A stretch of 64,000 nucleotides of DNA from Azolla caroliniana (Eukaryota; Polypodiophyta). The DNA lies in assembly GCA_043228905.1 (NCBI GenBank), contig JBHGNT010000011.1, forward strand, positions 6,200,001 to 6,264,000, in the 5' to 3' direction. The position numbers were made by a program, and so were the translations under genes. Positions 54,223 through 64,000 of this stretch are shown one piece after another (the first letter of the stretch is position 1; each line of letters begins with the position of its first letter). The notes below the pieces were generated by a model. The model did not search any database and was not told where the DNA came from. It saw only the letters and a program-made list of their open reading frames with translations.

Positions 54223-55440
54223 TTAGTTTTTTCTAGATCTTGTAATGCACCTATTTTTGGTTTCATTCTTGTTAGATTTCACACCCTTCTTCATCTTAAA
54301 ACCACGAGGTAGTAAACTACTTAGTGGAAACTCATCATCGGAGGGTGAAACCAAGCTGGAGGGAACAATGTGCTCTGTTGCAACTGCTTGAGATGCACAC
54401 ACTTCCAAGAAGATGTGGTCAATAGTCTTACGAGAAATCTCCTGGAGGTCATTGGACGTGTCATTCTTCAACTTTTCTGGCTCCACTACCACATTGTTAG
54501 GAGTACTAACATGTTCCTCATCTTGGGTAGTTTCCACTACCACATTATTAGGAGTACAAACATGTTCCTCTCCTTGGGTAGACACCACTACCACATTATT
54601 AGAGTGCTCCAAGTGCAAGCTACTTGCAGTATTTTGGACAGACACCTCATTCATAGTACCACACTCTCCTTCTTGGGTAGCTACAGGGGTCTCCTTAATG
54701 TTATATCCTTGCCCTACATTAAGGCTGCTTGTGGTGTTTTGGACACACACCTCATTCTCTCCTTGGGTCATTTCACATTCTCTGCAGACTCCATTGCAAA
54801 GTTGCTTGTCACCTCAGGCTTTTCACACTCCAACTCCTCTTTTTGACTGATCTCACATTCCTCATGTGTGTTAGCATCTGAGCCTGAATAATCAAGATTG
54901 CTCCATAAACTGCCTGAATCATCTAATGGTATTTGTGAATCTACATGCTCTTCTACTCCTAAATAACAATAAAGTGATCCAAGAACAATATCAATTCACA
55001 TTCTAAAAAAGTGAAGGCACCTAGCCAAATGATTAAGGTTAAGGGACAAATGTTTACCTACTGTTACATCGTCATTGTTGCTTGGGATGATCCCAGTTTC
55101 AACTTGGGGCTCTTCATCATACCCTATGTATTAATACACATGTACATTTTTGTCACGTGAAGTAATATTGTCACGCGAAGTAATATGCTACCAACATGTA
55201 CCTGGAAGTGAGATAAATTCTTCTTCATATTGTGGCTTTGAATTTGTAACTCCATTTTCATTACTCTTTTCTTCCTTGTCTAAAAACAAAAGTATGCAGT
55301 ATTAGTCTAACTCATCAAGATGACAACAGCCACAAGTTTGTGAGAATTTGTATTACCCACCACAACAATCAACTTTGCATTTTTTCCCCTTTTTGTACAA
55401 TTTCCTTGCAGCATTACGCTTCTTTGTAAGCTCTTTCATA
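54223..55440 (-). pseudogene. N minus-strand gene, C-terminal exons (acidic tail)
   Basis: The last frame (54771-54223) reads a Thr/Glu/Val/Asn-rich tail with a repeated VVVETTQDEEHVSTPNN unit (two to three times) and ends KMKKGVKSNKNETKNRCITRSRKN. Upstream short exon-like pieces bounded by AG and GT are visible: ELTKKRNAARKLYKKGKK (about 55435-55355), EEKSNENGVTNSKPQYEEEF (about 55280) and DEEPQVETGIIPSNNDD (about 55120). Exact splice sites cannot be fixed by eye. A stop just before 54771 suggests damage. Confidence 0.45.
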
Positions 55441-55472
55441 GAAACATAATAAATTAGTAGTATACCAACATT

Positions 55473-55850
55473 TCAGAATTTAGAAAGGCAAACACAATTA
55501 GCATTACCATTCATAGAGTCAGGGCGTGCCAAGCTAGGAGATTTTGTTTCAAGAATCACATCTTCAATTGTTCCAATGGCCTTTCTCATACATTCATCTT
55601 CATCATAAACTTCATCAAGTACCACTAAGGAACAACCGTGGACTTTGGAATTTGCAGCAGACTCTGTACGTAGTAACGCGGGGGCTAGTTTGTCAATTAC
55701 CTTCCCTGGTGTGGTGTTGCTAGAAACTACAAGATTCATATTATAAGCATACATATTATAAGAGTACATATTATAACATGAGTCCAAAATAACAAATATA
55801 GTACTAATCCACTTGGACATGCATATTTCATTTGGATCCGAACAATGTTA
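55473..55850 (-). pseudogene. N minus-strand gene, middle exon
   Basis: The coding-like stretch GKVIDKLAPALLRTESAA, VVLDEVYDEDECMRKAIGTIED is open to 55473. No domain is recognised. The 5' part of this open frame (before SSNTTPG) is AT-rich and probably intronic. Confidence 0.4.
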
Positions 55851-56656
55851 GTACTAAAAAGCCAACACATTCATGTTTATTTGTTCGGTCATGCAAAGCC
55901 TAATTCAAGTGGACACAAAAAGTACAATGCAATAAGCAATGTTAGTACTAATACAAATTATACAACTAAACATTTAGGACCCTCCATAGCAAATATTCAA
56001 TATTGAATCAATTGATCATAAAGGAATACAATGTATTAAGTAATGTTAGTACTTAATCAACATCTTAGGAACTTAAAGGATTAGTACTAAGCCACCTAGA
56101 CACACATATTTCATCTGGTAATGAACAATGTTAGTACTAAAAAGCAAAGACCTTCATGCCTATTTGTTCAGTTAGTACTTAATCAACATCTTAGGATCTT
56201 AAAGGAATAGTACTGAACCATCTGGACATGCATATTTCTGATGGTAATGAGCAATGTTAGTATTAAACAACCAAGACCGACATGCCTTTTGGTTCGGTTA
56301 TTGAAAGCCTAAGTAAAGTGGACACAAAAAGTACAATGCAACTAACCAATGTTAGTACTAATACGAGTTATACAACTAAACATTTAAGACTCTCCGTACT
56401 AAATAATCAATATTGAATCAAATGATCACGAAGTAATACAATGGAATAAGTAATGTTAGTACTTAATCATGCAAAGCAACAATGCAATAAACAATGTTAA
56501 TACTAATACAAGTTATACAACTAAACATTTAAGACATTTAGTACTAAATAATTTGCACTAAATCGACTGATCATCCTGGATCCAACTGTAAGAACAGAAC
56601 CAAAAGTAAAATTATAAAATCATAGTATAAAAATTACATAATGCTTAATCACGTAC
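55851..56656. repeat. Intron-like region with TTAGTACTAA palindromes
   Basis: This 0.8-kb AT-rich stretch of the N minus-strand gene has imperfect units CAATGTTAGTACTAA plus AGCC and CATGCATATTTC. Exact TTAGTACTAA occurs near 55849, 55945, 56083, 56132 and 56351. It matches the character of intron 2 of the plus-strand gene although the units differ. Confidence 0.75.
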
Positions 56657-56841
56657 CATAGGAGTGTACTTTTAAACCCCAAGCTAGGTACCATTCGGCT
56701 CCAACTGTACTTTTACAGTCCAAACATATATTTTCTTTCTCGAAATGGTACTTAGCACATAACAAATGATATGTGTGCAAGCATGGTGTAATGATAGCAT
56801 CCATACACTCAAGCTTGAATCCAAGGCCACAGAATAAACAC
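56657..56841 (-). pseudogene. N minus-strand gene, RING-like zinc-finger exon
   Basis: After an acceptor TTGAAG the minus strand reads CLFCGLGFKLECMD, then TPCLHTYHLLCAKYHFE and ENICLDCK, ending GLKVHSYG before a donor GTACGT. The spacing C-x2-C...C-x-H-x2-H-x2-C...C-x2-C is like a RING or related cross-brace finger. In ubiquitin ligases such fingers bind E2 enzymes; here the role is unknown. The exon has no stop. Confidence 0.6.
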
Positions 56842-56934
56842 CTTCAATAACGAGACACAACATACACTATATTAGTACCAATGATATTTTATACCATAGA
56901 AGGTCAAAAAGGAGAAATATAAACCATTACCATG

Positions 56935-57794
56935 TTATAGTAATGCTTCTATTTGTACTTTCCATGCAAGCGGGGTGCTCAACTACGTATGGACATAGAG
57001 TATCTAAACCTTTTTCTTTTAGACCCTTCATCAAACATGTTAGATTCTCTGAATGCAGCCTTAAGGCTGATAATTGCTCATCAATTTCATTACGAGAAGA
57101 CCGCCATGTCTCTAGATCTTTCTTCTATGCTTCTAGATGAGTGCCCATACTTGTGAGCTCCTTCTTCACTTCCTCTTTTAACACATCACTTTTAGAATTT
57201 TGGATTGTTGATGCAATCCATTCATATGTAATCAACCTAGATGTGAATTGTTTCTCTGCTACCATCTCACCAGATGAAACTTCTTCCAAATCGGCCAGCA
57301 ATGCTTGCAATTTTGTTTGCATGGAAGCTATACAGCACAACAATCACTCTTCATGTTTTTCTGTCAGTGTGGCTTTCTGTTTTGCAATTTGTTGAGTCAA
57401 CACACATGTCCGAGTTGGGATTTCAATATGAGAGGTACCCTCAGACTTCATGGTAGTGTTGGTACTTGAGGACCCTTTATAATGCGATGATCGATAATGA
57501 GCAAAATCTTCCCAATCAACTTCAATGCCACCATGGAGTTCACATGCAAATGCACGTGCAAAGACAAAGCCTACCTCATTGTTTCATATCATAAACTTGT
57601 TCATATCGTGAATTTAGTTCAGTGATATAATCCTTCTTCAATTGAATGAGGTGGAAACCTCTCCGTGAGTCGGGTTGTGATGAGCCCCAAGTTTGCTTCA
57701 TCCACATGTCTACGTCTTCATAAGTGTCAGGTCGTGCACGAAGGAAATAACCCCATCCCAATTTGAACCTCGAAAGATGTTTGTGTGAACCTTT
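56935..57794 (-). pseudogene. N minus-strand gene, N-terminal and coiled-coil exon
   Basis: From the M insertion the frame reads KHLSRFKLGWGYFLRARPDTYEDVDMWMKQTWGS and runs to a TGA at 57576. A one-base shift there continues FVFARAFACELHGGIEVDWEDFAHY. The following part (57450-56940) is a helical, Leu/Glu/Lys-rich coiled coil with in-frame stops at about 57352 and 57125. It ends at a GTAATG donor near 56930. The beginning of the gene lies beyond M, outside the window. No family is recognised. Confidence 0.55.
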
Positions 57795-58154
57795 TGTTAG
57801 GAAACAGGTCCCTCCGGATGGGAAGTGAGAAGAACCAGATGACGAGTACCCGGCAACGGAAGACCCGGTGAGAACCGGATGTGGAGTACCCGGCAACGGA
57901 AGACCTGGTGAGAACCAGATGTGGAGTACCCGGCAAGGAAGACCCGATGAGAACTGCATGTTGCAGGCTCGGTGAGAACCTCTCATCGGATGGAAGGGAC
58001 ATATATGTAAATATGTTCTAGAGAGCCCACTGGGGCTATATTTGTAAATAGCCCGAAAGTCATATTAGTATAAATATGACCTAGGGCAAACTTAATAGTT
58101 ATGATGTAGAGCATAGCTTAGGAAACTGTATTCCTATCAAATTGGTATCAGAGC
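57795..58154 (+). repeat. 5' LTR and primer-binding site of M
   Basis: It includes about three copies of a 40-base unit (AGTACCCGGCAACGGAAGAC core, 57845-57960) and the promoter-like TATAAATATGACCTAGGGC (58070-58088) shared with K and L. Confidence 0.85.
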
Positions 58155-58170
58155 GAAACGACACAAAAAA

Positions 58171-59838
58171 ATGGACGATTCATTGGGAGGCATGTTCAAG
58201 CTCACCGGCTCCAACTATTCAGTGTGGAAGTCGAAGATGAGGGACATGCTCGTGGTTAAAGATCTTTGGTTGCCGGTTCAGTTCGAGGACAAGAGACCGG
58301 ACAAAATCAATATGGGAGGTGATGCACATGAAGACAACGGCGTACATACGGTGCTTCATCGACATGAATCTATACAACAACTTCAATGAAGAGAGCAAGG
58401 CTCATGAGCTCTGGGAGAAGATCGGCATTATGTTTCAGAACAAAAATGTTGTTAATTAGGTTTCGGTATTTCGGAAGCTAGTAAGACTCCGGTACCAAGA
58501 TGGCTCCAGCATGGCGGAGCACATGAATGCCTTCCAGGGGCTGATACACCAGGAAACATCATTGGAAGTACCTCTCGCCGATGAGGTACTAGCACTACTC
58601 CTGCTTGGTTCCCTCCCAGATAGCTGGGAGACGTTGGTTGTCACTTTGGGCAACGCCGGGCCGAAAGGGAAACAGTTATCCCTAGCAAGAGTGAAATCGA
58701 GCTTGCTAGATGAAGAGGCGCGTCGGAAAGACAAGGATACGAACTCCGACTCCAAAGCGCTCATTACCGAATCGGAACGCGTAAGACAAAGGAACTGTAG
58801 TCCCCAGAACCGGGAGAAGTCGGGGACACGGTCAAAGTCAAGGGGGAGGCCTACCTGGTTCTATTGCGGCAAGCCGCAACACTTTTAGAAGAGCTGTCGG
58901 CACTTCCGAAAAGACAAGGAAACCGATGGTACCAATTCGAAGCAAACACCGGATCGGAACGGTAAAGACCGGAGGAGACCGGAGGACCAGAAGGGAACGA
59001 CGGCAATCGCGGCAAGTGAAGAAGAGTTGATGCTCATCACTGAGGAAAGTGAGTTGAACCTTGTCGGAAACGAGACAACATGGGTTGATTCCGGAGCGTC
59101 GTTCCACCTTACCCCGGACCGGAAATACTTCTCATCCTACACAGTTGGTGATCATGGTTGTGTCCGGATGGGGAATGAAGGCTTGTCGGAAACGAGACAA
59201 CATGGGTTGTTGATTCCGGAGCGTCGTTCCACCTTACCCCGGACCGGAAATACTTCTCATCCTACACAGTTGGTGATCATGGCTGTGTCCGGATGGGGAA
59301 TGAAGGTACATGCCGAATTGTCGGCATAGGAGACGTGTGGTTGACAACACCAACTAGATGCAAGCTGTTGTTGAAGGATGTCCGACACGTTCCAGAGGTT
59401 CGATTGAACCTGATATCAGCTGGTCGACAAGATGATGAAGGCTACACGGGTAGCATCCAGAACGGAGTAATGAAATTCAGCAAAGGGAGCCTAATAGTGG
59501 CTCGGGCCCGGAAGATTAACACGTTGTACCTGATGAATGCCCGGTTATGCCCGGAAGAAGTGAACGTGGCTTTCGACACTGCCGGTGAGCTGTGGCACAA
59601 GAGATTGTGTCACATGAGTGTGAAGGGGATGAAGAGGCTTGCCGATGACAACCTCATTCCGGTGAAGAACGTGCATCTTGAGAGGTGCACCGACTGCCTA
59701 GCCGGTAAGCAAAACCAGACCTCCTTCCGATCGAGGCCACTGATGAGACGTAATGCACCACTGGAGTTGGTGCATACTGATGTGTGTCAAGTGGACACGA
59801 AGTCATATGCTGGATCGCAGTACTTCGTGACGTTCATA
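58171..59838 (+). pseudogene. Element M gag, protease and integrase start, disrupted
   Basis: It starts MDDSLGGMFKLTGSNYSVW. A one-base change near 58315 shifts the gag frame (the GGDAHEDNG reading) against the related K frame (VMHMKTTAYIRC). Stops follow at 58456 and 58886. The knuckle has lost its first cysteine (WFYCGKPQHF), so RNA binding is impaired. The protease segment is duplicated (59061-59307). The integrase zinc region (HKRLCHM, CTDCLAG) and LVHTDVCQV are open from 59293 to 59838. Confidence 0.9.
59061..59307 (+). repeat. Tandem duplication of the protease active-site segment in M
   Basis: 59061-59182 and 59183-59307 are near-identical copies starting TTGTCGGAAACGAGAC. The second has three extra bases. 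Each holds one DSGAS loop (Asp codons at about 59096 and 59212), in different frames. Confidence 0.9.
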
Positions 59839-59839
59839 G

Positions 59840-60180
59840 TGTTGGGATTACGGTCCCTCCGGATGGGATGGTCAGATGTCCGGGAACTGGATGATGAAGA
59901 CCCCGGTTCCGGAACCGGATGATGAAGACCCCGGCTACGGAGCCGGATGATGAAGACCCCGGCTACGGAGCCGGATGACGAAGACCCCGGCTACGGAACC
60001 GGATGACGAATGTACCCGGAGAGAGATCCGGATGCGGGGACATATTTGTGAATATGTTCGCCAAGGGCCCTTGAGGCTATATTTGTAAATAGCCCGAAAG
60101 TCATATGTGTATAAATATGACTTAGGGCAAACAGTTTAGTAGTTGTTGCTTATTTTTGTCTGTTTACGAAGTGAGAACAG

Positions 60181-60227
<47 letters not shown>

Positions 60228-60491
60228 GAAGAGGTCGTTGCCTCTGTGTATTACCGCCGCCTGTGGCGAAGACAGTGAGCTCAAGGTTGTTGCCTTGTAG
60301 CTTCACCATTGTACACCTCTGTTTATAGTGATAGTTGGAGTTCGAGGACTCCCGTGGTTTTTCCCATTTAGGGTTTTCCACGTAAAACATCCTGTGTACT
60401 CTTCTCTCTATTGTCCTCGTGCATCCTGGTATTTCCTGTTTTCTGTGAATTTATCCTATTCCTCGGTGGTGGCCGAGCACTGTGTTCAACA
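59840..60491 (+). repeat. 5' LTR of L with minisatellite and GA run
   Basis: TGTTGGGATTACGG to GTGTTCAACA. It contains four units of about 27 bases with GATGAAGACCCCGGCTACGG (59889-60010), a TATA-type TATAAATATGACTTAGGGC (60110-60128) and a (GA)n run (60184-60226). The primer site TGGTATTAGAGC starts at 60495, one base off the initiator tRNA-Met consensus. Confidence 0.9.
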
Positions 60492-60522
60492 AAGTGGTAT
60501 TAGAGCAACGGTAACACAGAAA

Positions 60523-63500
60523 ATGGAAGGCGGCGGTAGTGGGCCTCCGGGCATGATGGTGTTGAACTCACAGAACTACGCCGACTGGAAGATAAAGATG
60601 GAAGACCTTCTCATCGTCCGAGACCTGTATGAACCGATCGACAATGCTGAGATACCCAAGGGGGTAATAGAGTCGGAGTGGAAGCTCCTGAACCGGAAAG
60701 CCGTAGCGACGATCCGGCAATATGTCGATGTAAGTGTTCTGCAACATGTGGCGAACGATATGAACGCCTATGAGATGTGGCAGAAGCTGTCCGGACTGTA
60801 TGAGAGGAAGAATGCTCTGACCCGGACCTCCCTGATGAGGAAGATAGTGAATCTTAAGTACCGGGACGGCGAGAGCATGGTCGAACATGTCAGCACGTTC
60901 ATGGGATTTGTGAACCAGCTTGCGGCGATCAAGTTCCCGTTGGATGACGCAATGCAAGCCATCATGCTGATGTGTACCCTTCCGGAGAGCTGGGAGAACT
61001 TGGTAGTTACTCTCAGCACCTCCTGTAAGGAAGAGAACTTGTCTTTACTAACGGTAAAGACAAGTATTCTAAATGAAGAAGCGCGTCGGAGAGATAAAGA
61101 ACCGGCCTCCGACTCGAAGGCGCTGCTTACCGAATCGGAACGGGGAAGACAACGGAACCGGAGTCCGCAAAGACGGGAGAAGTCGGGGACACAGTCGCAG
61201 TCGAGGGGAAGACCTACATGCTTCTACTGTGGGAAGCCGGGGCACTTCCAGAAGAACTGTCGGCATTTCCGGAAAAACAACGGAACCGACGGTACCGATT
61301 CGAAGAAGTCACCGGAGCGAAACGGTGCATACCGAGGAGCCACGGACCGGAGAGGTCCGGATCGGTGAGGGCAGGACCAGAAAGGAACGACGGCACTCGC
61401 GGCAAGTGAAGAAGAGATAATGCTCATTACCGAAGAAAGGGAGCTGAACCTTGCCGGTGAAGAGATGACCTGGGTGGTCGATTCCGGAGCGTCGTTCCAC
61501 CTGACCCCGGAGAAGAAATACTTCTCATCCTACACAGCCGGTGAGCATGGCTGTGTTCGGATGGGAAATGAAGGTACGTGCCGGATTGCCGGCATAGGAG
61601 ACGTGTGGTTGACAACCTCGACCGGATGCAAAATGTTGCTGAAGGATGTCTGACACGTTCCGGAGGTTCGATTGAACCTGATTTCGGCCGGGAGGCTAGA
61701 CGATGAAGGCTACACAGGTAGCATCCGGAACGGCGTAATGAAGTTCAGCAAGGGGAGCCTGATAGTGGCTCGGGCCCGGAATGTCAACACACTGTACCTT
61801 ATGAATGCCTGGTTGTGTCCGGAAGAGTTGAACGTGGCAGCCGACACTGCCGGTGAGTTGTGGCACAAGAGACTGTGCCACATGAGTGAGAAGGGGATGA
61901 AGAGGCTTGCAGAGGACAACCTTATTCCAGTGAAGCATGTGCACCTGGAGAAGTGCACCGATTGCCTGGCCGGTAAACAGAACCGAACCTCCTTCCACTC
62001 AAGGCCACCGACGAGACGTAGCGCACCATTGGAGTTGGTGCACACTGATGTGTGTCAGGTAGAAACGAAGTCACATGGCGGAGCCCAGTACTTCGTGACA
62101 TTCATTGATGACCATAGCCGGAAGCTGTGGACGGCACCGTTGAAGACAAAGGACCAAGTGTTGTGCGTCTTCAAAGAACTCCACGCGAGAGTGGAAAGGG
62201 AATCCGGCAAGAAGCTGAAAGCGATACGAGCGGATAACGGAGGGGAATACCGGGGGCAGTTCAAGGAGTATTGTCGCTCGAAGGGAATCCGGCTCGAGTT
62301 TACTGTGCCGAAGACGCCGGAACTGAACGGGCTGGCCGAGAGGATGAACCAGACCATAATGGAGAGGGTCCGGAGTATGCTAGCACATGCGAAATTACCC
62401 AAGGGATTTTGGGCTGAGGCCATGTCGACGGCGACATATGTGATAAATAGATCACCCTCAGTACCTTTGGACGGAGACACGCCACAAAGAGTGTGGACCG
62501 GTAAGGAAGTGTCCTACCGGCATCTGAAGGTGTTTGGGTGTCTCGCATACGTGCATGTGGCAAAGGACCGGAGAGGAAAGTTAGATCCAAAGACCCGGCC
62601 ATGCATATTCCTCGGTTACGGCGACGACGAGTTCGGCTACCGAGTATGGGACCCGGTCGACAAGAAGATATTCAGGAGTCGAGATATCATCTTCATGGAG
62701 GACAAGACACTCGCCGACTGGGAGTCGGAGAAGAAGATGAAGAGCTCCAAGTCGACCGGTGAGGATCAACTCTACGAAGAGCAGTCCCGACCGGCAAGGG
62801 ACCGGTTAGCACTCGAGGATCCGGCTGAAGACGGTGAAGAAACAGAACCGACCGAGGAAGATGAAACTGATACCGGAACCGGCCCCGACCCCGAAATGGA
62901 TTCGGATGAAGAGGAAACGGAGGAGCCGGTTACCGAAGCTCCGGAACGGAGATATCCTCTAAGAGAGAGAAGGGCCCCCCGGAGATTTCCGGAACCAGAG
63001 CACGTGCTGCTAACCGACGAGGGGGAGCCGGAGAGTTTTGAAGAAGCAAAGCTTGACAACCATAGCCGCAGGTGGTTAAGTGCCATGCAGGAGGAGATGA
63101 ATTCCCTGCATGAGAACCACACATATGAACTTGTGGAGTTGCCGAAAGGTAAGCGGGCACTTCGAAACAAGTGGGTGTTCAAGCTGAAACTGGGAGATGC
63201 CGGAAACCCCCCGAGATACAAAGCCAGAATCGTGGTGAAGGGGTTCCAGCAGAAGAAGGGCGTCGACTTCGACGAGATATTTGCCCCGGTAGTGAAGATG
63301 ACCTCCATCCGGACGGTGCTGAGCATAGCGGCAAGCATGGACCTCGAGGTAGAACAGATGGACGTGAAGACGGCATTCCTTCACGGTGACCTCGAAGAAG
63401 AGATCTACATGCAGCAACTGGAAGGATTCGAGAAGAAAGGGAAGGAGCACCTGGTATGCCGGTTGAAGAAGAGCCTTTACGGACTGAAGCAGGCTCCCCG

Positions 63501-64000
63501 GCAATGGTACCGGAAGTTCGACTCTTTCATGACCGACGAAGGGTACCACAAAACGCAGTCCGATCACTGTGTGTTTGTGAAGAAGTTCGAAGGAGGAGAC
63601 TCTCTAATACTCCTCCTGTACGTGGACGACATGTTGATCGTCGGACGGGACCAGGTCAAGATACGGATGCTGAAGAAAGCACTTCACCGAACCTTCTCAA
63701 TGAAGGACCTTGGTCCGGCGAGGCAAATACTAGGGATGCACATCATCCGGGACCGGAAGAAGAAGCAGTTGTGGCTGTCACAGGAGAAGTACGTGACAAA
63801 GGTGCTTCACCGGTTCAACATGTCGGAAGCAAGACCGGTCGGGTCAACCCTCTCGGCAAACTGCAAGTTGTCCAGCAAGCAAAGCCCCAAGACAAAGGCT
63901 GAGAAGGAGGACATGATGAAAGTACCATATGCCTCTGCCGTCGGAAGCTTGATGTACGCAATGGTGTGTACAAGACCGGACATAGGATATGCAGTCGGAG
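60523..64000 (+). pseudogene. Element L gag-pol, two nonsense codons, open at the window end
   Basis: The start MEGGGSGPPGMMVLNSQNY lies 17 bases after the primer site. The gag core (YEMWQKLSGLYERKNA) leads to the knuckle CFYCGKPGHFQKNC (about 61219-61260). TGA at 61366-61368 and TGA at 61651-61653 interrupt the same frame; relatives carry arginine at the second. The protease VVDSGASFHL (Asp 61480-61482), integrase zinc site and core (HTDVCQV, RADNGGEY, NGLAERM) and RT with DVKTAFLHGD, LYGLKQAPRQW and YVDDMLIVG (near 63619) are intact. The frame is open to 64000 within the RT/RNase H connection (TRPDIGYAVG). Confidence 0.93.

Larger units (their letters stand above)
47920..57794. mobile_element. 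Unit N: DNA-transposon-like element with two convergent genes
   Basis: It begins where the RNase H of G breaks off (the first bases inside N read about GGTGTACCAAAAAAG) and continues at least to 57794, where copia M enters it. It holds a spliced plus-strand gene with a D-D-E triad and a multi-exon minus-strand gene, facing each other, with AT-rich DNA full of TTAGTACTAA palindromes between and within them. The right terminus is outside the window, so terminal inverted repeats and target duplication cannot be checked. That it is mobile is inferred from the transposase-like protein and the interruption of G. Confidence 0.6.
57795..59839 (+). mobile_element. Element M: Ty1/copia retrotransposon, 5' half, inserted in N and split by L
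   Basis: A 345-bp LTR (57795-58139, TGTTAGGAAACAGG to TTCCTATCA) is followed by the initiator tRNA-Met site TGGTATCAGAGC (58143-58154) and gag-protease-integrase as far as YFVTFI at 59838. The coding region is close to K. L begins at 59840. Confidence 0.9.
59840..64000 (+). mobile_element. Element L: Ty1/copia retrotransposon, runs off the window end
   Basis: It has a 652-bp 5' LTR, a primer site, and gag-protease-integrase-RT in one frame from 60523 to the last base. It interrupts M after CATAG (59835-59839), the presumed target duplication. It is the most intact copia copy here, with just two nonsense codons. Confidence 0.92.

Noticed and set aside
1-64000. Bacterial-type features (operons, ribosome-binding sites, riboswitches)
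   Set aside because: The window is eukaryotic and transposon-derived; none was seen.

Overview
This window reads as intergenic DNA from a repeat-rich land-plant nuclear genome. I see no convincing host gene, rRNA gene or functional tRNA gene. Almost every base belongs to a transposable element, mostly LTR retrotransposons of both the Ty3/gypsy and Ty1/copia orders. Plant origin is inferred from a Tat/Athila-like gypsy element, from copia elements primed by initiator tRNA-Met, and from GT-AG introns. The species cannot be named. A gypsy lineage here (elements C and D) whose RT resembles one I associate mainly with fungi hints at a non-flowering plant, but this is weak evidence. A run of 100 N at 5597-5696 shows the window is a scaffold.

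Left third (1-25862): copia element K (+ strand) is split in its gag by gypsy element A (minus strand, LTRs 1-242 and 20943-21363). A carries gag, pol and a third long ORF downstream of pol. That third ORF is split by gypsy element B (2049-13679, perfect 5-bp target duplication CGTTG). B is highly rearranged: its outer 3548 bp on each side form an inverted repeat (2049-5596 against 10009-13556), and one LTR with its primer-binding site lies head to head against a truncated LTR. Part of the left arm is probably an assembly artefact.

Middle (25863-42322): remains of a minus-strand copia element E are interrupted by a 3'-truncated gypsy element D (26575-31550, minus) and by gypsy element C (33421-41558, +), which sits in E's 5' LTR. 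E in turn appears to sit in the LTR of another minus-strand copia, J.

Right part (42323-64000): insertions are stacked inside each other. Copia F (+) is inserted in J and is itself split by a pogo/Emigrant-like MITE. Copia G (minus) interrupts F. A DNA-transposon-like unit N (from about 47920) interrupts G. Copia M (+) interrupts N, and copia L (+) interrupts M and runs off the window end.

N is the least ordinary part. It has a spliced plus-strand gene with a D-D-E triad (48877-52715) facing a minus-strand multi-exon gene with a coiled coil, a RING-like zinc finger and an acidic C-terminus (about 57794-54223). More than a dozen copies of the palindrome TTAGTACTAA are scattered through it, and a 575-bp hAT-type element with an exact 8-bp target duplication lies between the two genes. 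All reading frames of N seen here carry some damage.
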